Origin: a virus
Direction: 5' to 3' (one strand)
IMG/VR virus record: IMGVR_UViG_3300037246_000456
Coordinates: 1 to 23,669 of that record
Length of the DNA stretch: 23,669 bases
In this document: positions 1 through 7,549 of the stretch, piece by piece
Numbering within the stretch: the stretch's first letter is position 1
Layout of the letters: each line of letters opens with the position of its first letter
Translations under genes and position numbers: made by a program
Notes under the pieces: model-generated
Databases searched by the model: none
The model's input: only the letters and a program-made list of their open reading frames with translations
Told to the model about the DNA's origin: nothing

Positions 1-571
1 TTTCGTAAATCTTTTCCCATGTCGGGATGCGTTCGTCGTTCTTTAAAAATGGAGTTGCCTGCAGAAGCGCACCATGAAGTAAGGAGTTCGGGGCAAAGTC
101 CGTCGTCCAATTCGTTTGGTTGGTGTTGTCTAACAGTGCAGGCAACTCCCAGTAATTGACCTCGAACGGATATGCGAAATCCGCAGACGGAGCGATCAAC
201 CAATTGAAGTAGTTATAGTCCGCGTAAAACTTTGGTTGGTCCGTCAGATCTTCATCAGGCCAATAGCGTCGCAGATACTCATACGACCTTGCGAACAAGG
301 GGGTACGCACCTGTGTCGTGCCGACACCGAAGTTGATCGAGATCGTGTCGCGCCAGCGGTTAGGCTTTGGAATCACGGACTGTCCGATGGCTAACGTATC
401 GACCACGTTTGCCACAAATCCCAGGATCTTTAATCGGTTCGCCAGCTCCCGCTCTGCCAGATTAATCAAGCTCGGGAGCTGGTCGAACACTGTGGGATCG
501 ACGGACGTACCTCGCTCCAGGTAGGACCGTAGGTCTGCCAGTAGCGAGTTAAATGTCATCGAGACAGCCAT
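1..571 (-). CDS. SU10-type adaptor protein, C-terminus cut off
   Basis: The gene begins at ATG 571, six bases after GAGGAG, and reads through the left edge, giving the first 190 residues. The sequence starts MAVSMTFNSLLADLRSYLER and contains LINLAERELANRLKILGF, then PKPNRWRDTISINFG, RSYEYLRRYWPDED, KFYADYNYFNWLIAPSADFA and a NSLLHGALLQATPFLKND helix. This order matches phage adaptor proteins of the SU10 type, which form the ring between portal and tail nozzle in podoviruses. Placing it after the lysis genes and far from the portal is unusual but the match is clear. No frame break is seen within the visible part. Confidence 0.83.
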   Translation of the reverse strand, partial: MAVSMTFNSLLADLRSYLERGTSVDPTVFDQLPSLINLAERELANRLKILGFVANVVDTLAIGQSVIPKPNRWRDTISINFGVGTTQVRTPLFARSYEYLRRYWPDEDLTDQPKFYADYNYFNWLIAPSADFAYPFEVNYWELPALLDNTNQTNWTTDFAPNSLLHGALLQATPFLKNDERIPTWEKIYE

Positions 572-581
572 GAATTACTCC

Positions 582-1061
582 TCACCCGGTTGGGGGTGTT
601 TCAGTCTCTGTTGGATCAGGATCTGGCACAGGATCCGGTTCCGGTTCGGGTGTCGGATCAGGCTCGGGCTCAGGAGTTGGCTCGGGCTCAGGTTCTGGGA
701 CTGGCTCGGGTTCTGGCTCTGGTTCCGGCTCAGGAACTGGAGGTTGATTTGCAGCTTCTTCCTCTTCAGCTCTGCGGCGTGCCGCTTGAATGACATCATG
801 GGCTGCATCGCTTCTCTCCTTCAGAGATGCCCACTCTGCTGCAGTGGGCGCTCTGCCCTCGTCAGCCATAGCCTTGATGGTCTCAGCGAACTCCTTCAGT
901 TCGGTGTGCGCCTCCTCTCCACGCTCCAAAAGCTCGCCGAGAAAATTAAGCAACTTCGACGTCTCCTGCAACCTGATCATGGAACCTCCGCCGAGAGCGG
1001 GGTTGTTTGTGACCAAAGACAGGCCGCGAATAGCGATCAAGATCAATTGGATTGGATTCAT
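582..1061 (-). CDS. Coiled-coil protein with Pro-Glu repeat tail
   Basis: A 159-residue protein. Residues 1-20 are moderately hydrophobic, 30-103 form a helical region with a conserved-looking GRAPTAAEWASLKERSDAAH block (69-88), and 107-155 are an almost pure PEPEP/PDPDP repeat, extended and highly acidic. Proline-acid tails can span the periplasm or act as flexible linkers. AGAGGAG lies just upstream of the ATG, which overlaps the lipoprotein stop. Function unknown; it closes the probable lysis cassette and is followed by an adaptor gene ten bases on. Confidence 0.72.
   Translation of the reverse strand: MNPIQLILIAIRGLSLVTNNPALGGGSMIRLQETSKLLNFLGELLERGEEAHTELKEFAETIKAMADEGRAPTAAEWASLKERSDAAHDVIQAARRRAEEEEAANQPPVPEPEPEPEPEPVPEPEPEPTPEPEPDPTPEPEPDPVPDPDPTETETPPTG
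590..745 (-). repeat. Pro-Glu/Asp coding microsatellite
   Basis: A degenerate six-base repeat encoding alternating Pro and Glu/Asp, about 25 units, forming the tail of the 159-residue protein. Such tracts expand and shrink easily. The long open frames on the opposite strand here are a by-product of the repeat. Confidence 0.8.
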
Positions 1062-1480
1062 TGTTCTGCTCCTCTAACTGCTGATAGTAAATTATTGATG
1101 AGCGGAACAAGTCTCTCGGTCCAGTTGTTGAGGCTGTTCATGGCATTGATGTACCGTTGTTCACCCGTGCCGAACTTCCTGAACTCTTCCTGGATCTCTT
1201 CGAACTCCAGCACTGCCGCGATCAAATCATCGACGACTGCTTTCGCTCGCTCGTCTGCCCTCCCGATTGCAATTGTTTGGCTGTTATTTAACTGACCGCT
1301 GGACACAAGCTTCGCAGCTTGCTCTTCAGCGATGACGAATGAACCGTACGCGGCATACGCTTTCTGCTCGACTGTATCTGCCTGAGCGAGCGGATTGGAT
1401 GCAGCGCATCCCTGAAGCCCGATCAATAGCAGCAGACAATAGAACGCGAAAAGCTGACGCGTCTGAACTAGATAGTTCAT
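1058..1480 (-). CDS. Lipoprotein with helical body, possible outer spanin
   Basis: A 140-residue predicted lipoprotein: basic N-region, hydrophobic core and a lipobox IGLQGC with lipidation Cys at position 25, followed by about 115 residues of mostly helix. The start is ATG 1480, seven bases after a perfect GGAGGT; an in-frame GTG at 1498 lies upstream of that Shine-Dalgarno and is unlikely. After export and signal-peptidase II processing it would be anchored to a membrane facing the periplasm. Next to a holin-like gene it could act as an outer-membrane spanin, though it is longer than Rz1-type proteins. Its end overlaps the next ATG (ATGA). Confidence 0.78.
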   Translation of the reverse strand: MNYLVQTRQLFAFYCLLLLIGLQGCAASNPLAQADTVEQKAYAAYGSFVIAEEQAAKLVSSGQLNNSQTIAIGRADERAKAVVDDLIAAVLEFEEIQEEFRKFGTGEQRYINAMNSLNNWTERLVPLINNLLSAVRGAEQ

Positions 1481-1481
1481 G

Positions 1482-1712
1482 CTAAATACCTCCGTCACCC
1501 GATCCCGTGACTCTGTTGACCAAGCGTCGGGTAGTAAGCGCTTGGTAGTCTTTTAAGAATGCAATGCCAGCACCACCGAGAATGGAGACCCAGGTCGCGG
1601 TCGTGAGGTCTGCAAATGTGAGATCTGGATTGCTGGTAAACAATGTGACAACGCTCGATCCGAAAAGAATCAACGCTGCAATCAGTGCACCTACGAGTGT
1701 GTTCACGTTCAT
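1482..1712 (-). CDS. Holin-like small membrane protein
   Basis: A 76-residue protein with two hydrophobic segments, about residues 5-26 (TLVGALIAALILFGSSVVTL) and 45-60 (TWVSILGGAGIAFLKD), and a basic C-terminus, the size and layout of phage holins that permeabilise the inner membrane at lysis. I start at ATG 1712: AGGAG lies seven bases upstream and the ATG overlaps the DUF5675 stop as ATGA. A longer in-frame ATG at 1733 would add a basic extension ahead of that Shine-Dalgarno. It lies next to DUF5675 and the lipoprotein in a probable lysis cassette. Confidence 0.78.
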   Translation of the reverse strand: MNVNTLVGALIAALILFGSSVVTLFTSNPDLTFADLTTATWVSILGGAGIAFLKDYQALTTRRLVNRVTGSGDGGI

Positions 1713-2197
1713 GCTGCTTCTCCTGTTCCGCATTTGGCGCGGATCGTTAAGCGATGTGTCTCCACTCGCCCCAGTTGCGCAGTGATGATGCGCATTGCTT
1801 CACCGCTGCTAGAGACTGCACGTTCAACCTGTCCAGTCTTTTTGTTTTTCATCAGTGCCCGACGCATTCCGGGTCCTGTACAGCCCACCACGCCGGTTAC
1901 GAAATTCGCAATGTGCCAAAGAATTAAATATCTACCCACTCCATCCGGTCTGTCTTCATCCAACTTGTAAACGCCCAGCTCTGGGTTGGAGATAATATAA
2001 ACCTCGTGTCCGTTCGGTCTGACCCACGGCTCAAGTGTGTACTCTCCGTCCGGGATGCAAGACGCGAATGGCTTTCCCCCAAGATCATCATGAGGCACCC
2101 ACGGACGTTCAATGCCAGCCAGATCAAAACTAGCAACACTAAGAACACTTTCAGTCTCTGTGTCAGCATAGCTGAACCTTTCTTGCAAGAGATCCAT
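1709..2197 (-). CDS. DUF5675 family protein, possible lysis enzyme
   Basis: A 162-residue protein matching the DUF5675 pattern: an early hydrophobic strand, ERPW at about 30-33, SCIPDGEY at 46-53, a strand LILWHIANF with H95 and N98, and VVGCTGPG with C106. The H...N...GC spacing recalls the L,D-transpeptidase (YkuD) catalytic signature, so C106 with H95 may be catalytic, but no activity is established here. It sits directly upstream of the holin-like gene (ATGA overlap), the usual place for an endolysin, and no other endolysin is recognisable. The ATG overlaps the previous stop (TGATG). No signal peptide. Confidence 0.82.
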   Translation of the reverse strand: MDLLQERFSYADTETESVLSVASFDLAGIERPWVPHDDLGGKPFASCIPDGEYTLEPWVRPNGHEVYIISNPELGVYKLDEDRPDGVGRYLILWHIANFVTGVVGCTGPGMRRALMKNKKTGQVERAVSSSGEAMRIITAQLGRVETHRLTIRAKCGTGEAA

Positions 2198-2550
2198 CAG
2201 CTTGTATCCACCGTCACTTCGAGAGCAACCTTCGCTTCTTGTAGCGCGGCTAACTCAATCTCTAAATCCACCAGATACTCTGCATCATCCGATGTCCAAT
2301 CAGTTCCCTGGCGTTGACGGAACCGAAGACCTGCCATCTCTTTCTTGAGCTTATTGATGTCACGAACGAGCAGAACGACAAAAGCATTCTTGATTGGTAG
2401 CGCTTGCTGCTGAGCTGCCTGCTTAATGTCTTCGGCCAATGCTGTTGAGATTATTGGCTTGCCAACGAACCACAGTATCGGCAGCAGGGGTAGGAATGCT
2501 ACCAGCCCCGCTAACGTGATATGTAGGCTCTGCTCTCTCGTGACTTTCAT
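2197..2550 (-). CDS. Membrane-anchored coiled-coil protein, spanin-like
   Basis: A 117-residue protein with an N-terminal membrane segment (about residues 9-30, LHITLAGLVAFLPLLPILWF) followed by a charged helical region and a coiled coil (about 64-112). This N-in, C-out layout matches inner-membrane spanins (Rz-like), which link to an outer-membrane lipoprotein to fuse the two membranes. GGAG lies six bases before the ATG. The genes after it encode a DUF5675 protein, a holin-like protein and a lipoprotein, supporting a lysis role. Sequence identity to a known spanin was not established. Confidence 0.65.
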   Translation of the reverse strand: MKVTREQSLHITLAGLVAFLPLLPILWFVGKPIISTALAEDIKQAAQQQALPIKNAFVVLLVRDINKLKKEMAGLRFRQRQGTDWTSDDAEYLVDLEIELAALQEAKVALEVTVDTS

Positions 2551-2553
2551 AAC

Positions 2554-2886
2554 TTACTCCGTCGGCCCAGCCTCCGTTGATTCCACGGGAGCTATAGGCG
2601 GAACTTCGGCATCTCCCCCATTATTTTCTGCGGCAGCTGCAACTACCGGGGGTACCGGAGGTTTCACAGCGGCTGCAACTGCTTCCGCTACCTGCGGATT
2701 CTGTGGCGGAGGTGGTGCCAAAACAACCTCACCGCTTGCCAGTGCACCCAGCAACCCTTCGAGGACGCTCAGTGCACCAGACTTTGCGATGTGCATTGGG
2801 ACCGGGAGGTCATCGACCTGCAGGAGTTTCACACCCGCAGACGCTGCCATCTGAACTTGTACTGCTGTCACTTCTTGCTTTGCCAT
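2554..2886 (-). CDS. Ala/Pro-rich hypothetical protein
   Basis: A 110-residue protein. The N-terminal 55 residues look folded (helix, strand and a LEGLLGALASG helix); the rest is Ala/Pro/Glu low complexity with PPPP and AAAA runs, likely disordered. GAGG lies eight bases before the ATG. It opens the cassette leading to the holin-like gene. Function unknown. Confidence 0.68.
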   Translation of the reverse strand: MAKQEVTAVQVQMAASAGVKLLQVDDLPVPMHIAKSGALSVLEGLLGALASGEVVLAPPPPQNPQVAEAVAAAVKPPVPPVVAAAAENNGGDAEVPPIAPVESTEAGPTE

Positions 2887-2910
2887 TTTTATTTCCTCTT
2901 GGTTATGGTC

Positions 2911-3561
2911 CTACGTGTTTAGTAATGCGTCTTCGGAATAGTACGCGCGGATCGCATCTTCCTCGACCTGTGGCGTGATCAAAACCACTCTCTCCTGCCA
3001 GAGCATGTGCCTGCGGGAGATGTTGGGCAAGTGGGTTGGTGGCGTAATGCCGAATGCTGTCAAGATCGTGTTGACCGAGTTGACGTAGTCAGAGAACGGC
3101 ATCGCGTTCATACCGGGGATCGTCAGCCAATCAACTTGCTTGCGCCACGTTGAATACTTCACACCGTTGATGCCATTCTCGTTGGCAACCACGGTGTCAG
3201 CCAGGATGGCACTCGCGTCCCAGTCGGTGCTCGGTAATGCCAGTTGGTACATCGACTTGAACCGAGACACCGGGTCACGAATCATGCAGAAATTCTGGTA
3301 ACTGTTGTACTGAGCCAACGTGAGAACGCCACTGTCAATCGCTTCCTGCGGCGTAAGATGCGCTCGCGCTAGGCCTGGAGTTCCATTCGGATGGTCTGGG
3401 ATGCCGCTGGCATTGTGGCTAGACGGATAGAAATACTCTTGGGCCATGACGTCTTGCGTTTCATCGAGACCTCCCAGCAGCCGTATGAGCGTGTCAACCG
3501 TGGTGGAGCCGGTGCGCGGGATCTTCCAAAAGCAGAGCTGCTTGCTGTGTGAAATTATCAT
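2911..3561 (-). CDS. Sulfotransferase family protein
   Basis: Sulfotransferases move a sulfuryl group from PAPS to a hydroxyl or amine acceptor, often a glycan. This 216-residue protein has both cofactor signatures: a 5'-phosphosulfate-binding loop KIPRTGSTT at 13-21 and a 3'-phosphate-binding block MIRDPVSRFKSMY at 93-105 with R95 and S99. A RAHLTPQEA segment at 66-74 matches the carbohydrate sulfotransferase (Sulfotransfer_2-like) group. The C-terminus has the usual Tyr/Asp-rich helix (DAIRAYYSEDALL). There is no signal or membrane segment, so it should act in the cytoplasm. It starts within TAATG after the unknown gene and lies between the fibre and lysis genes. The acceptor is unknown. 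Confidence 0.85.
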   Translation of the reverse strand: MIISHSKQLCFWKIPRTGSTTVDTLIRLLGGLDETQDVMAQEYFYPSSHNASGIPDHPNGTPGLARAHLTPQEAIDSGVLTLAQYNSYQNFCMIRDPVSRFKSMYQLALPSTDWDASAILADTVVANENGINGVKYSTWRKQVDWLTIPGMNAMPFSDYVNSVNTILTAFGITPPTHLPNISRRHMLWQERVVLITPQVEEDAIRAYYSEDALLNT

Positions 3562-4196
3562 TAGTTTCTGGTCTCCACTTCGCAGTTCATCGTGAAGGCA
3601 TCAGTGAACAGTGTGTTGAGAGACGCACCGTCACGACACACCAAAGTAAACGAGCCACTTAGAACGCCGATGTTAGTTTCAAAATAACCGACCGCTTTAG
3701 ATAACGTCGCCGCAGAAAAAACACCATCGGTGCCAGACACGAGACTGTTTGGGATAGTGCCGCTGATCCTATTCCATTGAGTGTCGTAGTCCGCGACCGC
3801 GCATCCACCCTGCCATGTTCCGTCCGACCCTCCGAAACTTTGTATAGTTGTCGCGTTCCCATACCAGTCACCGTCACTGTGCAGTCTCCCCCCGGTGAAG
3901 GAGTTCGTGGGCTCAATGTTGAACTCGAAGAGGTTCGGGATCGTGCTCGCGGTGAACGTGCAGTCGCCACCAGCACCTTGCTGTGCCGCTGCCGCCTGCA
4001 CGTGACAGCCGACAGATCCGCGTTGATACCTGCGCAGACCTTCTTTTCCCCGGAAGCCCATCTGCGCGAGTACGATGTCGCGCCGCCTGATCCATTCGTC
4101 CCGATATTGCACTGCAAGCCATTCCGGATGCATGTGCCACGGCATCGTGATAGTGCGCGTCCACAAGAAGTGGCCTGGGAGGATGAGTGCACTCAT
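3561..4196 (-). CDS. Unknown protein downstream of the tail fibre
   Basis: A 211-residue protein not recognised. The N-terminal 60 residues are Trp/Arg-rich and helical (HPEWLAVQYRDEWIRRRD at 23-40). Residues 80-211 look like a beta-sandwich with Asn/Thr/Gly-rich strands and five cysteines at 64, 79, 132, 187 and 205, unusual in this cytoplasm-assembled gene set. It is coupled to both neighbours (ATGA upstream, TAATG downstream). It could be a fibre-associated virion protein or a partner of the sulfotransferase encoded next; both are guesses from position. Confidence 0.7.
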   Translation of the reverse strand: MSALILPGHFLWTRTITMPWHMHPEWLAVQYRDEWIRRRDIVLAQMGFRGKEGLRRYQRGSVGCHVQAAAAQQGAGGDCTFTASTIPNLFEFNIEPTNSFTGGRLHSDGDWYGNATTIQSFGGSDGTWQGGCAVADYDTQWNRISGTIPNSLVSGTDGVFSAATLSKAVGYFETNIGVLSGSFTLVCRDGASLNTLFTDAFTMNCEVETRN

Positions 4197-7189
4197 GGTG
4201 TGATTCCCGTTCCCCAGATGTAATAGACCGTTGCGCTCTCACGCCAGATGTTAGCGACACCACCTGGGCCAACTATTGCACCTCCTGCTGTATCAATTCG
4301 TGTAGCTCCATCAAGATAGAAGAGCGTCGTACTTGCGCCTTCCGTGATCGTGTAATCCCCCGAAGTGAATGCATTGATGACCGTAGTCATGTGTTCAACC
4401 GGGAAGTCCAGATCGACGTTCGATGCGAGCGTCAATGTCCGTGCAGTGGTTGCATCCTTGAAAGCGATCTGACCGGCATGTCGAGACTCCAACGTATCAG
4501 ACACGTTGTCGTTGAAGATTTGCAGGTCGTTGTAACCTACTTCATGGGATACGCTGCCGTTATCTTGGATGGTTGCAGCGGTCGTCCTACCTGTCACGGT
4601 GGGATCCGTGAAGAACATCCGGATCACTCCAGCCGTCAGCATTTGGAGCGATCCCAAATTAGAATTTAGCTGTCCGTTGGTGCCGGTGTGCTTTAGGTTG
4701 ACAAAGTCGGTATCGGCTGCACCGTCCTCAAATATGGTCAGGCCTCCAGTTTCCTCAAGGCTCGACATACTATTGATGCCATTCGCAATCGTATAGATAT
4801 CGCCAGAGGATTGATTCAGCGAGAGAGTAAGGCTGGTTGGGAAGCAGGTCCAGGATGCCCGTTCAATGCCAGCCACTTCAAACGTGATAAAGCTGGCTAT
4901 CGCATCATCAGTTACAAATCCATCCGCCTGAACTACATCATCGAAGCGGTAGAAATTCGCACCAATGAATAGAAGCCCTGCCGATGCGTTGCTGAGGTTG
5001 ATATTAAAGACCGTCGCAGATACCGCTTCAATTTCGATGTACTGAGCATCAGTTGGGTCATACCAACGATGCCGCAGACCGTCACGCCAATTCCAAATCT
5101 GGCTTGCAGCTAGGCTCTCTACCTCGAAGTCAACACCGTCCCAATCCATCGTGACGTCTTGGGCCGTACCGAATTGAATCTGCTCGTTATCGAGTAGGAC
5201 AATAGGTATGCTAACTGCGTTCAGTACGAAGTCTGTACCAACATCGTCAGTAAACATCGGCGTGTTAGGTATATCATTGCGTACCCAGAACTGACCGTCA
5301 CCAGCAATATCACCCTCAGCCGCTGCCTGTTCTCCGATGAAGATGGGCGGAGAAAGTACATGCGCGAAGCTGGACTGGGCGATTTCAAAGACACCCGAAC
5401 CGAAGTCTGCACCTGCAATACCCCATTGAAGTGTTGGTCCGAGATTCTGTACGAACGTTGCTGAGTTGTCGGAAGGATTGCGGAAGTGTATAGCTGTGCT
5501 GACACCAAGCTTCAGATCAAATACCGCATTGTCAAACGTCCAGTCGCCTGTGATGGTTTGATTAGCCGAAGGATCGAATCCACCACCCAAGACAGTGTCT
5601 GCGCCTGTGTCGTCAGTGAACACCAGGACGTTCGGAACGTCGTTGCGTACCCAGATCTCACCGAAGCCAGCGATGTTTCCATGATCCGCTGCTTTCTCAG
5701 CGAACACGAATCCAGCGGCAGCGTTGATGGTGACACGTAAGTTCTCATCTATTGAGAAGAGATCTGTTGCGACGCCACTTAAATCCCAACCCCAAGATAC
5801 GAGGTCTGGTCCAGTGAAATCTCCGAAACAGTAACCACCGTCTCCTACTATCCCTCCCTGCATAAACCAGAGTGTGCTCACCGAGTTGCCGATACTGACA
5901 AACATCATCGGAGTCGTGCGATCAACGGAGCCAGAACCAGTCAAAGAAAACGCACCACCGATAGCGGGGCGATTTGGGTTGATGCGCGTTGTTGAACCTG
6001 TATTGTTCCAGGCGTTGCCATCCCAGAACAGCATGTCTTTGCTGTTAGCAGTCAGCGTGCCCTGATCGATGAACTGATGGAAGTCAAAGACAACCTGAAT
6101 GTCTGCTCCATTCGCTGGAAGTGAAGCACCTGACTGAGCAGAGAGGTTGACGACAGGGATGCGCCAGAAACCAGTGAAGTCCACTGGAGGTCCTGTCACT
6201 AAGAACCGTTGTAGGGTGTCCGCATCAGTCGGGTCTGCTGCTTCGAACTGATAACCGTCGGTGAAATTGCTAACGATAAGCGAACCGAGGTCTTGCCCGT
6301 CAGGACCAGTGTCATCGATGTAGATGAACGTGATATTCGCCGGAGTCACGTTGTTGAACCGAAGCGTGTTGGTTCCCGGATCGGCCTGCGTTGTCGAAGT
6401 ATCGAAGAGCCACGCGTACTGGAAGATGGCAGCAACCGAAGCATCTGATTCAGTAAGTACACGCTCAAGACCTGCACCGGTCAGAGCATTGTTGACTGAC
6501 AATCCACCTGCTGCAGGAGCGAGTGAAAGAGCTATCTCGTCAAGACCACCCCTGACCAAGCGCACCTCTACGCCAGAGATCAGAGTAGTGGTCTCAGTTC
6601 CTCCCGACATACCGAACTGAGCAAGACCGTTGTCGCGAAGTGTGACCGCATCGTTGCCTCCAACTGCGATGCTGTATTGGAACAGACCTCCTCCAAGGAA
6701 GACGTTGTCTAGGAAGACTTCGCCATTCGCATTGACAAGAGCGATACCTCCGTTGGCTTGAATCGTGTAGTTGCTTATGAACCTGAAGTTACCGATATCA
6801 ATCGTGAGATCACCACCAGTGTCTTCCCAATTGGTGCCATCGACATTGAACAGCAAGTCGCCTGTTGCTTGTCCAGTAAGATCAACGTCGCTTAAGCCAG
6901 CGAGTGTAGTAACAAGACCAACAACGTTGATTGTAATCGGACCACCGGCTCCACCATCAATGACACTGATGTTGGTTCCCGCAGTGAGAATCCGCTCGTT
7001 CGGCAGGATCGCATTCGCTGACTGCGTAACGAACGTTGCGTCTAATCCGAAAGAACTCGAGAGATCCTGTGCTGCAATTTTTCGGCTGACCGGTTCACCA
7101 GCCGCAAATGCCTGCACCTCCAGAAATACATTCGCTGCATCGAGGGGCAGTACGACGTCTGGTAAATCGGAAATCTTTATATTAGGCAT
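4193..7189 (-). CDS. Large tail fibre protein, 998 residues
   Basis: The longest gene here encodes a beta-rich, Gly/Asn/Thr-rich fibre, presumably trimeric and host-binding. The N-terminus (PNIKISDLPDVVLPLDAANV) is the type that starts many phage fibres attached to the virion. Residues 63-83 repeat a motif also found at 63-83 of fibre 1. Two copies of a WVRND-PN-FTDD-G module lie at about 497-530 and 620-657. The C-terminal 80 residues end in a YYIWGTGITP strand, likely the tip. No cleavage, esterase or endosialidase motif is evident. The start lacks a strong ribosome-binding site and overlaps the previous gene by eight bases; the end overlaps the next ATG (ATGA). Confidence 0.87.
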   Translation of the reverse strand: MPNIKISDLPDVVLPLDAANVFLEVQAFAAGEPVSRKIAAQDLSSSFGLDATFVTQSANAILPNERILTAGTNISVIDGGAGGPITINVVGLVTTLAGLSDVDLTGQATGDLLFNVDGTNWEDTGGDLTIDIGNFRFISNYTIQANGGIALVNANGEVFLDNVFLGGGLFQYSIAVGGNDAVTLRDNGLAQFGMSGGTETTTLISGVEVRLVRGGLDEIALSLAPAAGGLSVNNALTGAGLERVLTESDASVAAIFQYAWLFDTSTTQADPGTNTLRFNNVTPANITFIYIDDTGPDGQDLGSLIVSNFTDGYQFEAADPTDADTLQRFLVTGPPVDFTGFWRIPVVNLSAQSGASLPANGADIQVVFDFHQFIDQGTLTANSKDMLFWDGNAWNNTGSTTRINPNRPAIGGAFSLTGSGSVDRTTPMMFVSIGNSVSTLWFMQGGIVGDGGYCFGDFTGPDLVSWGWDLSGVATDLFSIDENLRVTINAAAGFVFAEKAADHGNIAGFGEIWVRNDVPNVLVFTDDTGADTVLGGGFDPSANQTITGDWTFDNAVFDLKLGVSTAIHFRNPSDNSATFVQNLGPTLQWGIAGADFGSGVFEIAQSSFAHVLSPPIFIGEQAAAEGDIAGDGQFWVRNDIPNTPMFTDDVGTDFVLNAVSIPIVLLDNEQIQFGTAQDVTMDWDGVDFEVESLAASQIWNWRDGLRHRWYDPTDAQYIEIEAVSATVFNINLSNASAGLLFIGANFYRFDDVVQADGFVTDDAIASFITFEVAGIERASWTCFPTSLTLSLNQSSGDIYTIANGINSMSSLEETGGLTIFEDGAADTDFVNLKHTGTNGQLNSNLGSLQMLTAGVIRMFFTDPTVTGRTTAATIQDNGSVSHEVGYNDLQIFNDNVSDTLESRHAGQIAFKDATTARTLTLASNVDLDFPVEHMTTVINAFTSGDYTITEGASTTLFYLDGATRIDTAGGAIVGPGGVANIWRESATVYYIWGTGITP
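5220..5700 (-). repeat. Tandem module pair in the tail fibre
   Basis: Two coding repeats of about 35 codons, about 370 bases apart, encode IAGFGEIWVRNDVPNVLVFT and IAGDGQFWVRNDIPNTPMFT, each followed by DD-G-D-VL. DNA identity is lower than protein similarity, so the duplication is old. This module is common in fibres of environmental phages. Confidence 0.75.
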
Positions 7190-7547
7190 CGAGATCTACC
7201 TCATTCTGGTTCACTGTTGCATCCTCAAGTACGCGCAGCCTACTGTCTTCTGATATACGCGGACTGGAGCCGGGAGCTTCACGAATGCCGCCGATGAAAT
7301 TCACGTTCGGATTCGGTCCACCAGCTGTCAGAGCCTCGTCGGGACGATAAAACGGCAACGTGATCCGGTCGGCCTGACGCGGAGCCAGACGATACGGATC
7401 GTAATCATCGAGGTCATCGATGCAGACTTTCAGTCCCGGCGTGTTCGGATCCGAATGCAGCTCGTGCAGGAAAAACTTTCGCGAGCAACGCTGACAAATT
7501 CCGATGCCGTAAGTCGGGTTGCCTGTTGGATCTAAGAAGATAGCCAT
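7182..7547 (-). CDS. Small protein with CxxC knuckle
   Basis: A 121-residue protein with an N-terminal CQRC pair (C18, C21) and a third cysteine at C42 in LKVCIDDLDDYDP. Related phage proteins usually have a second CxxC where this one has only one Cys followed by aspartates, so metal binding may be altered or lost. The rest is polar and Pro-rich. GAGGT lies four bases before the ATG and its end overlaps the 998-residue fibre start by eight bases. Function unknown; it is encoded between a tail adaptor-type protein and a fibre. Confidence 0.75.
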   Translation of the reverse strand: MAIFLDPTGNPTYGIGICQRCSRKFFLHELHSDPNTPGLKVCIDDLDDYDPYRLAPRQADRITLPFYRPDEALTAGGPNPNVNFIGGIREAPGSSPRISEDSRLRVLEDATVNQNEVDLDA

Positions 7548-7549
7548 GA

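Noticed and set aside
570-1295. Long plus-strand open frame of 241 codons rich in Trp/Arg/Leu
   Set aside because: It is antisense to the Pro-Glu repeat and lipoprotein genes, has no ribosome-binding site and has repeat-driven composition.
582-3561. Toxin-antitoxin, defence or retroelement system
   Set aside because: I looked for reverse transcriptase, nuclease, toxin and CRISPR signatures; none is present, and the genes fit a lysis cassette plus a sulfotransferase.
3659-4192. Alternative minus-strand frame of 177 codons
   Set aside because: It overlaps the 211-residue gene, which alone gives the ATGA and TAATG couplings with both neighbours; the alternative is Ser/Arg-rich shadow sequence.
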